Of a DNA stretch of 64,000 nucleotides, positions 1 through 9,722 are shown piece after piece; the stretch's first letter is position 1, and each line of letters opens with the position of its first letter. Source of the stretch: Flavobacteriales bacterium (lineage in GTDB: Bacteria; Bacteroidota; Bacteroidia; Flavobacteriales_E; Vicingaceae). The DNA lies in the NCBI GenBank assembly GCA_002401955.1, contig NVUQ01000008.1:1-64000 (forward strand), written 5' to 3'. The notes under the pieces were generated by a model. That model was given only the letters and a program-made list of their open reading frames with translations, searched no databases and was not told the DNA's origin. The translations under genes were made by a program, and so were the position numbers.

Positions 1-48
1 TGCTAGCGAAAGTCAAATTGAAAATTTAATAAATATTTTACTAACAAC

Positions 49-1221
49 CTACAACTGATATTTATTTAGCTCGGCAATTACTTGATAATAAGCACTTTCT
101 AAGTTCAGGAAATTATCATAAGAGTCATAATAATAATTCAATTCCATAAAGTACTGAAGCGAAGAAATCTCGCCCAATTCTAACGCTTTATTTAAAAGTT
201 CATTATTATTTACAGAGGTCATTAATTTTTGATATTCCTCAATTGCTAAATTTAAACTGGTGTACCTTTCATATAACTGTTGTATCTCATTATGATGTTC
301 ATTTTGGTGTTCTTCAACTTGTAAATCATTAAATCTTAAATGTGCCTTTTGATGTTTCACTTTATTCTTGTTTTCCCATAAAGGAATAGTAATTCCTAAA
401 TGGATTCCTTGAATTGTTTGTCCGGCAAACTCTTGAGAACGATAACCGCCTTCTAATTTGGGTAAAGCCATGGCTCTACTCAATTCTAATTTTTTCTGAT
501 CAATTTCATTTTGCTGATGAATGGATTTTAAGTTAGGATCATTTTCTTCAATAGCTTTTTCTAAGGTTTCGTAATCTGGTAAAGAGGGAGTTAGCGGATA
601 ATTTGTTTCTTTAAAATTGATTTCGGTTCCACCATTTAATTCAGTGATTTTCTGATTGTATTGGTTTATTTTACTCTGGTTTAGTCGCAGTTGATTTTGG
701 ATATTCAATTGTTGGATTTTGGCTTTATTTAGATCAAGAACATTTGTGCCACCAGCTTCCATTTTCTTTTGATAAGATTCATAAACACTTGTAGAATTTT
801 TAACCCTTTTGGTTAGTTCCAATTGTTTTTTGTTGAGGTAAATCAATTTTAGACAATACTTTTTTGCTTTTAATAAAAGATCTTGTTTATAGGCTGCTTC
901 TTGAAAATTAGATTGTGCTATTTGACGATTGGCTACCTGCCTTTTCTTAATGTAAGACGTTGGAAAATCAAATGACTGGACGATATAATAATCTATTTGA
1001 TTTCCGTTGTTGCCAGCCAAATATTCATATTCGAATTTTGGATTTTCAGGATTCAAACCAGTTTTATAAGATAGTTTTTTTGCCTCCCAATATTGTTGAT
1101 TCGCAATAATCGATTTATTGTTTTTTGCGATATCAGACAAAACGGATTCTATCTTATTTTGAGCTTTTAATGTTGCTGTTGCAAGGATTAAAAAGCAGCT
1201 GATAACTATTTTATTTTTCAT
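49..1221 (-). CDS. TolC/CzcC-family outer membrane efflux protein
   Basis: ORF 49..1326; likely start MKNKIVISCFLILATATLKAQ (signal peptide) at 1221; coiled-coil TolC-like composition; downstream of RND pump and adaptor. Confidence 0.85.
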   Translation of the reverse strand: MKNKIVISCFLILATATLKAQNKIESVLSDIAKNNKSIIANQQYWEAKKLSYKTGLNPENPKFEYEYLAGNNGNQIDYYIVQSFDFPTSYIKKRQVANRQIAQSNFQEAAYKQDLLLKAKKYCLKLIYLNKKQLELTKRVKNSTSVYESYQKKMEAGGTNVLDLNKAKIQQLNIQNQLRLNQSKINQYNQKITELNGGTEINFKETNYPLTPSLPDYETLEKAIEENDPNLKSIHQQNEIDQKKLELSRAMALPKLEGGYRSQEFAGQTIQGIHLGITIPLWENKNKVKHQKAHLRFNDLQVEEHQNEHHNEIQQLYERYTSLNLAIEEYQKLMTSVNNNELLNKALELGEISSLQYFMELNYYYDSYDNFLNLESAYYQVIAELNKYQL

Positions 1222-1377
1222 AATTCTTTTTTTTATTTTGGATAAAATGTCAGTTCGAGTGATTCTATTTTTATTAGAATAGTATCGAGAACAACATTTT
1301 ATAGAAATTATTGATTCTCGATACACTCAGCGAAAAACTGATGCTCGAATTCACAATAATTTTTAATTCACAATTCA

Positions 1378-4300
1378 TCATTTAACATTTATATTACTGT
1401 AATAATACACGATTGGGACTATAAATATATTTAATAAGGTAGAGCTTAATAGTCCTCCCAAAATCACAATTGCCATGGGGCTTTGAATTTCGTTACCGGG
1501 TAAATCGCCCGTTAACGCCAAAGGAATAAGGGCCAAAGCAGTTGTTAGAGCCGTCATTAAAATTGGGTTTAAACGATCTAATGAACCTTGAAGAATTGTA
1601 TCGTATAATCCAACCCCTTCTTTTTGTAAGGCTTGGTAACGAGAAACTAAGAGAATTCCATTTCTTGTTGCAATTCCGAAAAGGGTAATAAAACCAATAA
1701 TTGCGGGAATACTTATTATTCCTGAAGTAAACCAAACACTAAGTACTCCACCAATTAAAGCTAAAGGTAAATTGAGTAAAATAATACCTGCAATTTTTAC
1801 ATTTTTAAATTCTTGATACAATAACAAGAATATGATAAGGAAAGACATAATAGAAGTAAGAAATAAAATTTTAGAAGCTTTCTCTTCACTTTCAAATTGA
1901 CCTCCATACTGTATTCTATAATTCTCTGGAAGTGTTATGTTTTGATTAATATTTTCTTTTATTTCATTTACAACACTTCTCAAATCTCGTTCAGCAACAT
2001 TTGCTGATACCACAATTTTACGTTGTACATTTTCACGGTTAATTGTGCTGGGCCCACTTGTAGAAACAATGTCAGCAACATAGTGTAATGGTATTTTTCC
2101 TTTATGAGAATCTATTAATACATTTTTAATGGTTCCAATATTACCTCTGTTTTCATCATCAAAACGTAAAATCAAATCGAAATTCTTATCACTCTCAAAA
2201 ATTTGAGAAACCGTTTCTCCAGCAAAAGCTACATCAATAAACTCTGTAAATTCGCCAATAGTAACACCGAATTTTGCTAACATATCTCGTTTCGCTTTAA
2301 TTTGAATTTGGGGTATTTCAACTTGCTGTTCTACGTTAATATCAACCAAACCATCAATGTTTTCAATGTGTGATTTTATTTGATTTGAGAGTGTAAACAT
2401 TTTATTCAAATCAGAACCAAAAAGCTTTATAGCAATGTTGGCTCTTGTACCAGATAACATGTGGTCTATCCTGTGGCTAATTGGTTGCCCAATAGTAATA
2501 TTAGCAGACCTAACTTCGCTTAGTTTATGCCTAACATCAGCCATAAATTCTTCTCTAGTTCTTTCTGTTAGTATAAAAGGAGCTTCAATTTCTGACGAAT
2601 TAACACCTTGGGCATGTTCATCTAATTCTGCCCTACCAGTTTTTCTTGCAGTAATAGAAATTTCAGGAATATCTAAAAGGATCTTTTCAATGTTGTTACC
2701 AATTTTAGACGATTCTTCTAAAGAAATTCCAGGAACACTAACAGCCGATATAGTTAAACTACCTTCATTAAATTCAGGTAAAAAACTTCTTCCTAAACCA
2801 AATAAAACAAATCCAACAACTATTAGTAATACTAAAGATAAACCTAACATTAATTTCTTAATTTTCATCACTCTAGCTAAAGCCTTTTTGTACCACTTGC
2901 TTAAGAAATTCTCTAACCAACTTCCTTCGGCTTGTTTTAGTAATTTACTTTCGTTAGCCAACATATAACTGCATAAAACTGGTGTTAATGTTATCGCAAC
3001 CACCAATGATGCAAACAGAGAAACGATAAAAGAAATTCCTAAAGGGCGTAACATTCTTCCTTCTAATCCGCTCAAGAAAAACAAGGGGATAAATGCAACA
3101 ATAATAATGAGGGTGGCATTAAAAATAGAAGAACGAATTTCTTTAGAAGCGTTGTAAACTACTGTAATTGTGCTCTTTTTATATTCAGCACTTCTTTGGG
3201 CATTTTCTTTTAAACGTTTAAATACATTCTCTACATCAATAACTGCATCATCCACCAAAGAACCAATAGCAATAGCCATTCCTCCTAATGACATTGTATT
3301 AATGGTTAACCCTAAATATTTAAGCGTAATAATTGAGGCAATTAAGGATAAGGGAATTGCTATTAATGAAATAATGGTTGTTCTAAAATTCATTAAGAAT
3401 AAGAACATGATAATTACTACAAAAATGGAACCTTCTATTAGCGCTTTTTGAATATTACTTACTGAGGCAGTTATAAAATCTGCCTGACGGAAAATCTCAG
3501 TATTAATTTTAATATCAGCAGGCATTGTTTTAGAAAGTTCAACTAAAGCTTCGTCAATCTTCGCTGTTAATTCAATGGTATTTGTTCCGGGTTGTTTTGC
3601 AATGGTTAATAATACTGCTGGTTTTGCTTTTAATGACGCATCTCCAATTTTAGGAATTGAACCACCAATTTTAACTTCTGCTACATCACTTATTTTAATA
3701 GGAATGTCGTTAATTACTTTAACTACCGTATTACCAATCTCTGAAATATCACTGGTTCTACCAATCCCTCTAATAATGTATTCGCTCCCATATTCATTAA
3801 TGAAGCCACCTGATGCATTTAAATTACTTTCTCTACTTCCTTTTAATAATTCGGTGAGTGTAATGTTGTAATGCTTCATTTTTTGAGGGGAAGCCAATAT
3901 TTGATATTGTTTGTATTCTCCTCCAATTACCGCAACCTGAGAAACCCCTCCAGTAGCCAATAGTCTTGGTCTGATATTCCAATCGGCTATAGTTCTTAAA
4001 TCCATGGGGGAAGTGCTATCAGAAGATAAACTCACAAACATAATTTCTCCCATTATAGAAGATTGTGGAGCCAAAGTAGGGTTGCCAACTCCCGTAGGGA
4101 AACGTTCTTGAATTGGTAATAATTTTTCACTAACTATTTGTCGGGCTTTAAATATATCTGTTCCCCATTCAAATTCTACCCAAATAATAGATATTCCGGC
4201 AGCAGATGAAGAACGTACTCGCCTAACATTTGTAGCTCCGTTAACAGCTGTTTCAATCTGAAAAGTTACCATTCGCTCCACCTCTTCAGGAGCCATTCCG

Positions 4301-4461
4301 TGTGCTTCAGTCAATACTACAACCGTAGGTGCTGTAAGATCTGGAAATACATCAACTTCCATTTTAGAAGTAGTGTAAATCCCGCCAATTAGCAGCAATA
4401 CAGAAGCAGCAATAATCATCAAGCGATTAGCTAAAGCGTATTGTATAATTTTGTTTAACAT
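1378..4461 (-). CDS. CusA/CzcA-family heavy-metal efflux RND transporter
   Basis: 1027 aa; N-term MLNKIIQYALANRLMI..., EVDVFPDLTAPTVVVLTEAHGMAPEEVE, multiple TM segments typical of HME-RND. Confidence 0.93.
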   Translation of the reverse strand: MLNKIIQYALANRLMIIAASVLLLIGGIYTTSKMEVDVFPDLTAPTVVVLTEAHGMAPEEVERMVTFQIETAVNGATNVRRVRSSSAAGISIIWVEFEWGTDIFKARQIVSEKLLPIQERFPTGVGNPTLAPQSSIMGEIMFVSLSSDSTSPMDLRTIADWNIRPRLLATGGVSQVAVIGGEYKQYQILASPQKMKHYNITLTELLKGSRESNLNASGGFINEYGSEYIIRGIGRTSDISEIGNTVVKVINDIPIKISDVAEVKIGGSIPKIGDASLKAKPAVLLTIAKQPGTNTIELTAKIDEALVELSKTMPADIKINTEIFRQADFITASVSNIQKALIEGSIFVVIIMFLFLMNFRTTIISLIAIPLSLIASIITLKYLGLTINTMSLGGMAIAIGSLVDDAVIDVENVFKRLKENAQRSAEYKKSTITVVYNASKEIRSSIFNATLIIIVAFIPLFFLSGLEGRMLRPLGISFIVSLFASLVVAITLTPVLCSYMLANESKLLKQAEGSWLENFLSKWYKKALARVMKIKKLMLGLSLVLLIVVGFVLFGLGRSFLPEFNEGSLTISAVSVPGISLEESSKIGNNIEKILLDIPEISITARKTGRAELDEHAQGVNSSEIEAPFILTERTREEFMADVRHKLSEVRSANITIGQPISHRIDHMLSGTRANIAIKLFGSDLNKMFTLSNQIKSHIENIDGLVDINVEQQVEIPQIQIKAKRDMLAKFGVTIGEFTEFIDVAFAGETVSQIFESDKNFDLILRFDDENRGNIGTIKNVLIDSHKGKIPLHYVADIVSTSGPSTINRENVQRKIVVSANVAERDLRSVVNEIKENINQNITLPENYRIQYGGQFESEEKASKILFLTSIMSFLIIFLLLYQEFKNVKIAGIILLNLPLALIGGVLSVWFTSGIISIPAIIGFITLFGIATRNGILLVSRYQALQKEGVGLYDTILQGSLDRLNPILMTALTTALALIPLALTGDLPGNEIQSPMAIVILGGLLSSTLLNIFIVPIVYYYSNINVK

Positions 4462-4506
4462 AAATTATATTTTGAGTGTTGAATTTTTAATATTTTCTTT
4501 TTTTTT

Positions 4507-4595
4507 GTCTAACGTCTAACGTCTAACGTCTAACGTCTAACGTCTAACGTCTAACGTCTAACGTCTAACGTCTAACGTCTAACGTCTAACGTCTA
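4507..4595. repeat. Heptanucleotide tandem array (GTCTAAC)x12 plus partial copy
   Basis: Direct reading: twelve exact 7-bp units 4507-4590, then gtcta. Confidence 0.97.
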
Positions 4596-4616
4596 TAATT
4601 CACAATTCAATATTTC

Positions 4617-6119
4617 TTAGTGAGCGTGCCCATGAGCTGGCATTTTACCCGACATAGTTGCTAATTTTATTTGGTAAGCACCTTTGCTTACAACTCGTTC
4701 GTTTTCTTTTATTCCTGAAATAACTTGAATATTAATTCCGTCATTAATACCCAATTCTAATTCTCTCTTTTCAAACCCTTCACCAGAAACCTGAACAAAA
4801 GCATAATAATGACCATGTTCTTCTAATAGAGAAGAAAAGGGAATGGTTAAAACATCTTTTATTTTATTTGTTTTAAGAAAAATTTCGATGTAAGAACCTG
4901 GAATAATATCCCCCTTATTGTCTATCTCAAAATTTACGGGGATGTAAAAGGCGTGTTCATCTGTACTTTTTCCGTAAGAAATAAATTGACCGTTTAAACT
5001 ATCAGTATTATAAACATGATTATCGTAAGCGGTAACAAAATTGGCAGATGCAATACTTCCCAATTTGGTGTAATGCTTTTGAGGAACTTCAGCCTTTAGC
5101 ATTAAGCGTTGGTTTTGAGAAACGCTTGCAATAGCTTGTCCAACCTGCACATATTGCCCTTCGTTTACCAACATGTTTTTAATAAAACCAGTAATAGGAG
5201 AAGTGATTTTTTTTCCATTACCAGCGTAATTTTTAGAGATAGTGTTAAAGTGAGTTTTAGAATTTTTATACCTCAATTCAATTTCTTGAAACTCTTTTTG
5301 TGAAATAATTTTTTCAGTAATCAATTTTTGAGCTCTTTCATAATCGGCTTTATTTTTTTCAAATTCAGCTTTAGCTGTTGCAAAATCATGATTAATATTA
5401 TTCTCAGTAAGTCCTCCACCAGAAATAACGAACAGTGTTTCACCAGAATTAACGGCTGAACCTATTTGTTTTTTACTATTCCCGAAAGAGATAATACCGT
5501 TACTATTTGCAGTTATAATTACTTCATCTCCTTGAGCAGGTAAAATATGACCAGTTGTTTTAATAATTTCGGCAAAAGGTCGCTTTAGCACTTTGTGGTT
5601 AGCAAAATCTACTTTCCAAGCTTGTTCTTTTAAAAATGTAATTTCAACTTCAGCGTTGTGTTTTTGGTTGGCTAAAGCCGACTTGTTATTAGCATGAACT
5701 ATAACATCCTTAATAGTAATAGTATCTGAAAATGATTTCGTTTTTACGATAAATACGAGATTGTATTTTCCTGTATTAATTGGTTTTAATTTAAGTTTAA
5801 AAATTCCCAATGAGGCTGGACTTTCCGATTTGTAGGATGGTTGATCTTTTGCTCCAATTAATTTAACAGAAACGGAACCTTCCTCAATCGCTTTAAACTT
5901 GTCTCCTAACTGGGTAAAATGAGCAGCGAATTTGCTTGTCTTTCCAATTACTAAAGAATTGAATTCAACAAACAGTTCTAATTGATCAGAATAAACAGTG
6001 TAGCTCTCAGGCTCATTGTGAGCATGTGCTTTTTGATGTCCTTTTTTTGATGAATCATCATTAGAGCAAGCAATTAAAAGTGTAGTAGCACAAGCTAATA
6101 AAATAAATGTTTTACGCAT
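4617..6119 (-). CDS. Efflux RND transporter periplasmic adaptor (CzcB/CusB-like), His-rich termini
   Basis: 500 aa lipoprotein-like N-term (LLIACSNDD), HlyD-type hairpin and barrel regions; GHQKAHAHNE near N-term, MPAHGHAH C-term. Confidence 0.9.
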   Translation of the reverse strand: MRKTFILLACATTLLIACSNDDSSKKGHQKAHAHNEPESYTVYSDQLELFVEFNSLVIGKTSKFAAHFTQLGDKFKAIEEGSVSVKLIGAKDQPSYKSESPASLGIFKLKLKPINTGKYNLVFIVKTKSFSDTITIKDVIVHANNKSALANQKHNAEVEITFLKEQAWKVDFANHKVLKRPFAEIIKTTGHILPAQGDEVIITANSNGIISFGNSKKQIGSAVNSGETLFVISGGGLTENNINHDFATAKAEFEKNKADYERAQKLITEKIISQKEFQEIELRYKNSKTHFNTISKNYAGNGKKITSPITGFIKNMLVNEGQYVQVGQAIASVSQNQRLMLKAEVPQKHYTKLGSIASANFVTAYDNHVYNTDSLNGQFISYGKSTDEHAFYIPVNFEIDNKGDIIPGSYIEIFLKTNKIKDVLTIPFSSLLEEHGHYYAFVQVSGEGFEKRELELGINDGINIQVISGIKENERVVSKGAYQIKLATMSGKMPAHGHAH

Positions 6120-6171
6120 TGTAAATGTGTTAAATGAAATGATAATGAAATTGTGAATTGTAGATGTTAAA

Positions 6172-6195
6172 TTTTGAATGATTAATCATTCAAAA
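6172..6195. promoter_or_regulatory. 24-bp perfect palindrome upstream of adaptor gene
   Basis: ttttgaatgattaatcattcaaaa equals its own reverse complement; lies 53 bp upstream of the adaptor start. Confidence 0.5.
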
Positions 6196-6254
6196 AATGG
6201 AATATTATAAAGTTAGAGTTTCCCCTCTAACATTTAAAATTCAACATTTGTAAT

Positions 6255-6737
6255 TTAACATTTCTGTGATGGCGGTCCTCTAAGAGGAGAGTTTTCTATC
6301 GAATGAGATTGATAGTAAGTGGTTGAATTAACATTAAAATAAGTAGTTAATTCAGGTTGTTCAACTTCAATTGTTAATGCTAAAAGTGTAGCGACTAATT
6401 TTAGTTGTTGTGATTTACTAGATAAGGAATTGTTACTTTTTGCAGGGATAAAATAGTGATTATCACATTCATTATTATGATGATTAGCATCATGTAAAAA
6501 ACAAATGATTAAATCGTATAAGCCTTCGTCATAATGATCTCCATGAGAAATATGTTGGTGACCTTCGTGCGATTTTTCTTCACTTCCGTGGTGATGATGA
6601 TTGTGTCCATCATTTTCATGAGAATGCTCATGAACTTCTGTTTCAACATCATGATGATGGGGAATAAAATTATGAGCAAAACCTAAAGAATAGGTTAGCA
6701 ATAAAATGATTGATATGAATACTTTTTTTGTTATCAC
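6255..6737 (-). CDS. Small His-rich exported protein (putative metal-binding accessory)
   Basis: 160 aa, signal peptide, HNFIPHHHDVETEVHEHSHENDGHNHHHHGSEEKSHEGHQHISHGDH. Confidence 0.75.
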   Translation of the reverse strand: MITKKVFISIILLLTYSLGFAHNFIPHHHDVETEVHEHSHENDGHNHHHHGSEEKSHEGHQHISHGDHYDEGLYDLIICFLHDANHHNNECDNHYFIPAKSNNSLSSKSQQLKLVATLLALTIEVEQPELTTYFNVNSTTYYQSHSIENSPLRGPPSQKC

Positions 6738-6759
6738 AAGGTCAAATATAGTGAAATTT

Positions 6760-6810
6760 AATAAAAAGGGTCAAACATTCTGATGTTCAGAATGTTTGAC
6801 CCCTTTTATT
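6760..6810 (-). terminator. Terminator hairpin of SprB-like gene
   Basis: 24-nt arms aataaaaagggtcaaacattctga / tcagaatgtttgaccccttttatt with one mismatch and a 3-nt loop; A/T tails on both strands; right arm abuts stop codon at 6809. Confidence 0.75.
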
Positions 6811-9526
6811 ATTCTAATATAATGGTTTGTCTAATTGATAAGTTTGTGTTGTTCAATAGGTAAATCCCTTTTGGTAATTGAGAAAGGTCTATTACTGTTC
6901 CATTATTGTTAAATGTTTTTTGTTGAACAAGCTGCCCATTCATATCTATTACATTAATAATTATAGGAAACACTGTTTTGTTAGCGAAATCAATATTAAT
7001 AATTCCTTCAGTAGGATTTGGATATATTTTATTGATAAAACCATTTGTATTTTCTGCAATACCAGTACATAAATCAACATTTACAACATGTGAAGTAATG
7101 GAAGATACACACCCATTGTTGTCAATAACAAATAAATTGTAAGTTGTTGTAGAAGTTAGTGTATCTAAGATAGGGCCTTGGCCTGATTGGTTAATACCTC
7201 CACTCCAATTAAATGCTACGTAAGGAGTTGTTCCACCGCTTGCATTTGCGAAGAGTTGTACTACATTTCCAAAACAAATGGTATCTGGTGCATTTATGAT
7301 TGCTTGGATAGGAGAAGGTTCATTAATTTGAGTTTGACCACTAACGATACACCCATTACTATCGGTTATCGTTACAACATATAAACCAGGGGAACCATTT
7401 AAATTAGTAGCTGTTTGACTAAACTGAGTCATTGGGTCGTTCCAAGAATAAGTGAATGCACTATTTCCTGAAGCATAAACTGTAGCTGTTCCATCAGAAA
7501 ATCCAAAACAAGTTATATCTGTTGTTGTAATAGAATCGATTACGGGGCCTGATAAATCAATTACTGTTGCTATCGTAGAGCCCGTACATCCATTAGAATC
7601 GGTAACAACAACAGTATAACTGTTAGCATTTATGTTGCTAGCAGTAGCTGTAGTTTGTACAGGTATAGTATTCCAACTATATGTATAATTAGGTGTTCCG
7701 CCTCCAACATTTACGGTTGCACTTCCATTGCTACTATTACAAGTAGAAGAGATGCTGGTAGCATTTAAAACTAAAGGAGTAGGCTCATTAACTACAATAC
7801 TATCATTTAATGTACACCCAACAGAATCGGTAACTGTTAAATAATAAGTTCCATCACAAAGGTCGTTAACTGTTGCGTTTGTATCAGTAAGAGAAGTTGA
7901 CCATGAATAGGTATAAGGAGGTGTTCCTCCTGAAATGGTAGCTGTAGTATTTCCATCACACAATCCAAAACAAGAAGGGTTAATTGTGTTAAATGATATA
8001 CTTAAAGCAGTTGGACCACCAACTGTAATATTTGTAACTGTAATATTACATCCGTTAGTGTCTGTAACAATACATTGGTAAGATCCTTGACAACCAGCAC
8101 AACCAGTTGAGTCAGTAGTTGAAGCACAAAGGTCATCCCAAAGATAAGTATATGATTGAGCTCCACCGCTTGCTATTACCATGGCTGATCCATCGCACAA
8201 ACCATTACAAGTTTCAGGAGTGGAGTTCCAAGTTGCTCCAAGTGGAGTTCCAGATGGTTCAGTAATAAGAATACCGCTAATAATTGTAGAACAATTATTA
8301 TCATCTGTTACTGTGCACGAATAGGTTCCTGCACAAACACCAGCACAACCTCCTAGGTTAGGAGTGGTACATATTGGTATTGTATTCCAAACATAGGTAT
8401 AAGGGGGTTGACCACCTGAAACATTGAGCGTAGCATCACCAGTACATTCACCAGTACAAGATATATTGGTAATACTATCAATTGTTACAATCAGTGGTGT
8501 GGCTGCATTAATTGTATATGGTTGATAATCCCCACATCCATAACTGTCCATAACTCGTATTATATCTGTTCCAGGGCAAAGATTATTGAATATCGGGCTT
8601 GACTGAACCCCAAAAACACTATCTATTGAATAAGTGAAGGGAGGGAATCCACCTTGTATAATAACTTCAACCTCACCATCACATAACCCTGGACATGTTT
8701 CATCACTTGTAATAATTGACGAAATAGTTGGTATATTTACTTGCATATAGCCTGATGGACCACTAACTTGTTGTCCAATAAAATCAGTTACGGTCCAAGC
8801 TGGGATTGGATCAAAATCACAGAAAGGACCTATAATCCAAGAACCCCAGCTATAAGTGTAAGGGGGTACCCCTCCAGAAGCAATAATTTCAGCTGTACCA
8901 GTGCAATTTGGATAGCAATGTGAAGGCCAAATGTACATGTTAGCATTTAAAGTAGGTGGAGGTGGTTGGGTAATGATAAACATGTTTAAGCTTGGACCGA
9001 TTGGTCCTGTTGAAATACAACCATTTACATCGGTAACACTTACGTGAAAAGTGTCTGCACATAAATTAGAAATGTTGGTAGTGCTTCCTGTTTGTATTAT
9101 TGTAGTTGCATCAGCTTCATAATAGGTAATGGTATATGGCGGTGTTCCTCCAGCAATAATCGTATTTGCAGTTCCATCGCATACTCCGTAAGCAGAACAA
9201 TTTGTTGTTGATACGGTGTAGGTAATAGGAATTCCTGTAACTGTGGTAGTTATGGTATCACTACTTGCTGCACCATCGTTAACGGTTACCAAATAATTTG
9301 CAGCACATAAGCCTGTAAAAATATTACTTGGACTAGCAGTTCCACCAATATCATATAAAATAGGATTAGTTCCACCAGAAGTATAAATGGTTAAACTTCC
9401 ATCACAACTTCCCGCACAGGTTTCATTAACAACTATAACAGAGTCAATTTGTATTTGTGCAAAGGAAAATGCTGAGATAAATATAAAGGTTAAAAGACTA
9501 GCGAATTTAGTAGGGTTTCTTTTCAT
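6809..9526 (-). CDS. SprB-repeat protein with T9SS type A C-terminal sorting domain
   Basis: 905 aa; repeated C.G.CDG.....GG.PPYTY.W units; C-term IYPNPTEGIINIDF...LPKGIYLLN. Confidence 0.88.
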   Translation of the reverse strand: MKRNPTKFASLLTFIFISAFSFAQIQIDSVIVVNETCAGSCDGSLTIYTSGGTNPILYDIGGTASPSNIFTGLCAANYLVTVNDGAASSDTITTTVTGIPITYTVSTTNCSAYGVCDGTANTIIAGGTPPYTITYYEADATTIIQTGSTTNISNLCADTFHVSVTDVNGCISTGPIGPSLNMFIITQPPPPTLNANMYIWPSHCYPNCTGTAEIIASGGVPPYTYSWGSWIIGPFCDFDPIPAWTVTDFIGQQVSGPSGYMQVNIPTISSIITSDETCPGLCDGEVEVIIQGGFPPFTYSIDSVFGVQSSPIFNNLCPGTDIIRVMDSYGCGDYQPYTINAATPLIVTIDSITNISCTGECTGDATLNVSGGQPPYTYVWNTIPICTTPNLGGCAGVCAGTYSCTVTDDNNCSTIISGILITEPSGTPLGATWNSTPETCNGLCDGSAMVIASGGAQSYTYLWDDLCASTTDSTGCAGCQGSYQCIVTDTNGCNITVTNITVGGPTALSISFNTINPSCFGLCDGNTTATISGGTPPYTYSWSTSLTDTNATVNDLCDGTYYLTVTDSVGCTLNDSIVVNEPTPLVLNATSISSTCNSSNGSATVNVGGGTPNYTYSWNTIPVQTTATASNINANSYTVVVTDSNGCTGSTIATVIDLSGPVIDSITTTDITCFGFSDGTATVYASGNSAFTYSWNDPMTQFSQTATNLNGSPGLYVVTITDSNGCIVSGQTQINEPSPIQAIINAPDTICFGNVVQLFANASGGTTPYVAFNWSGGINQSGQGPILDTLTSTTTYNLFVIDNNGCVSSITSHVVNVDLCTGIAENTNGFINKIYPNPTEGIINIDFANKTVFPIIINVIDMNGQLVQQKTFNNNGTVIDLSQLPKGIYLLNNTNLSIRQTIILE

Positions 9527-9641
9527 AATTAAAAAGGGTTTAAATTATCCATACTCTTAAAGATTTTCAGGTTGCTCTTTATTAATTTGTTATAATCAAC
9601 AAAATAGGAGGTATTTTTTTTAAATTACTTAAAAAAAAGGC

Positions 9642-9692
9642 TTTTGAGACGAATACCCCTGTTTTTGAGACGAATATTATATCTTTAGACGA
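9642..9692. promoter_or_regulatory. Three short direct repeats (agacga core) upstream of SprB-like gene
   Basis: ttttgagacgaata at 9642 and 9663, related tttagacga at 9684; core spacing 21 and 19 bp. Confidence 0.4.
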
Positions 9693-9722
9693 GAAAAGGG
9701 GTTAAATAGAACAGAAATCAGG

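Noticed and set aside
2435-2968. 177-aa plus-strand ORF
   Set aside because: Lies entirely antisense inside the RND pump gene; low-complexity, no recognisable domain; spurious shadow ORF.
3170-3871. Two plus-strand ORFs (93 and 98 aa)
   Set aside because: Antisense shadows of the RND pump coding sequence.
4507-4595. Possible CRISPR array
   Set aside because: Units are 7 bp with no spacers and no cas genes nearby; simple tandem repeat.
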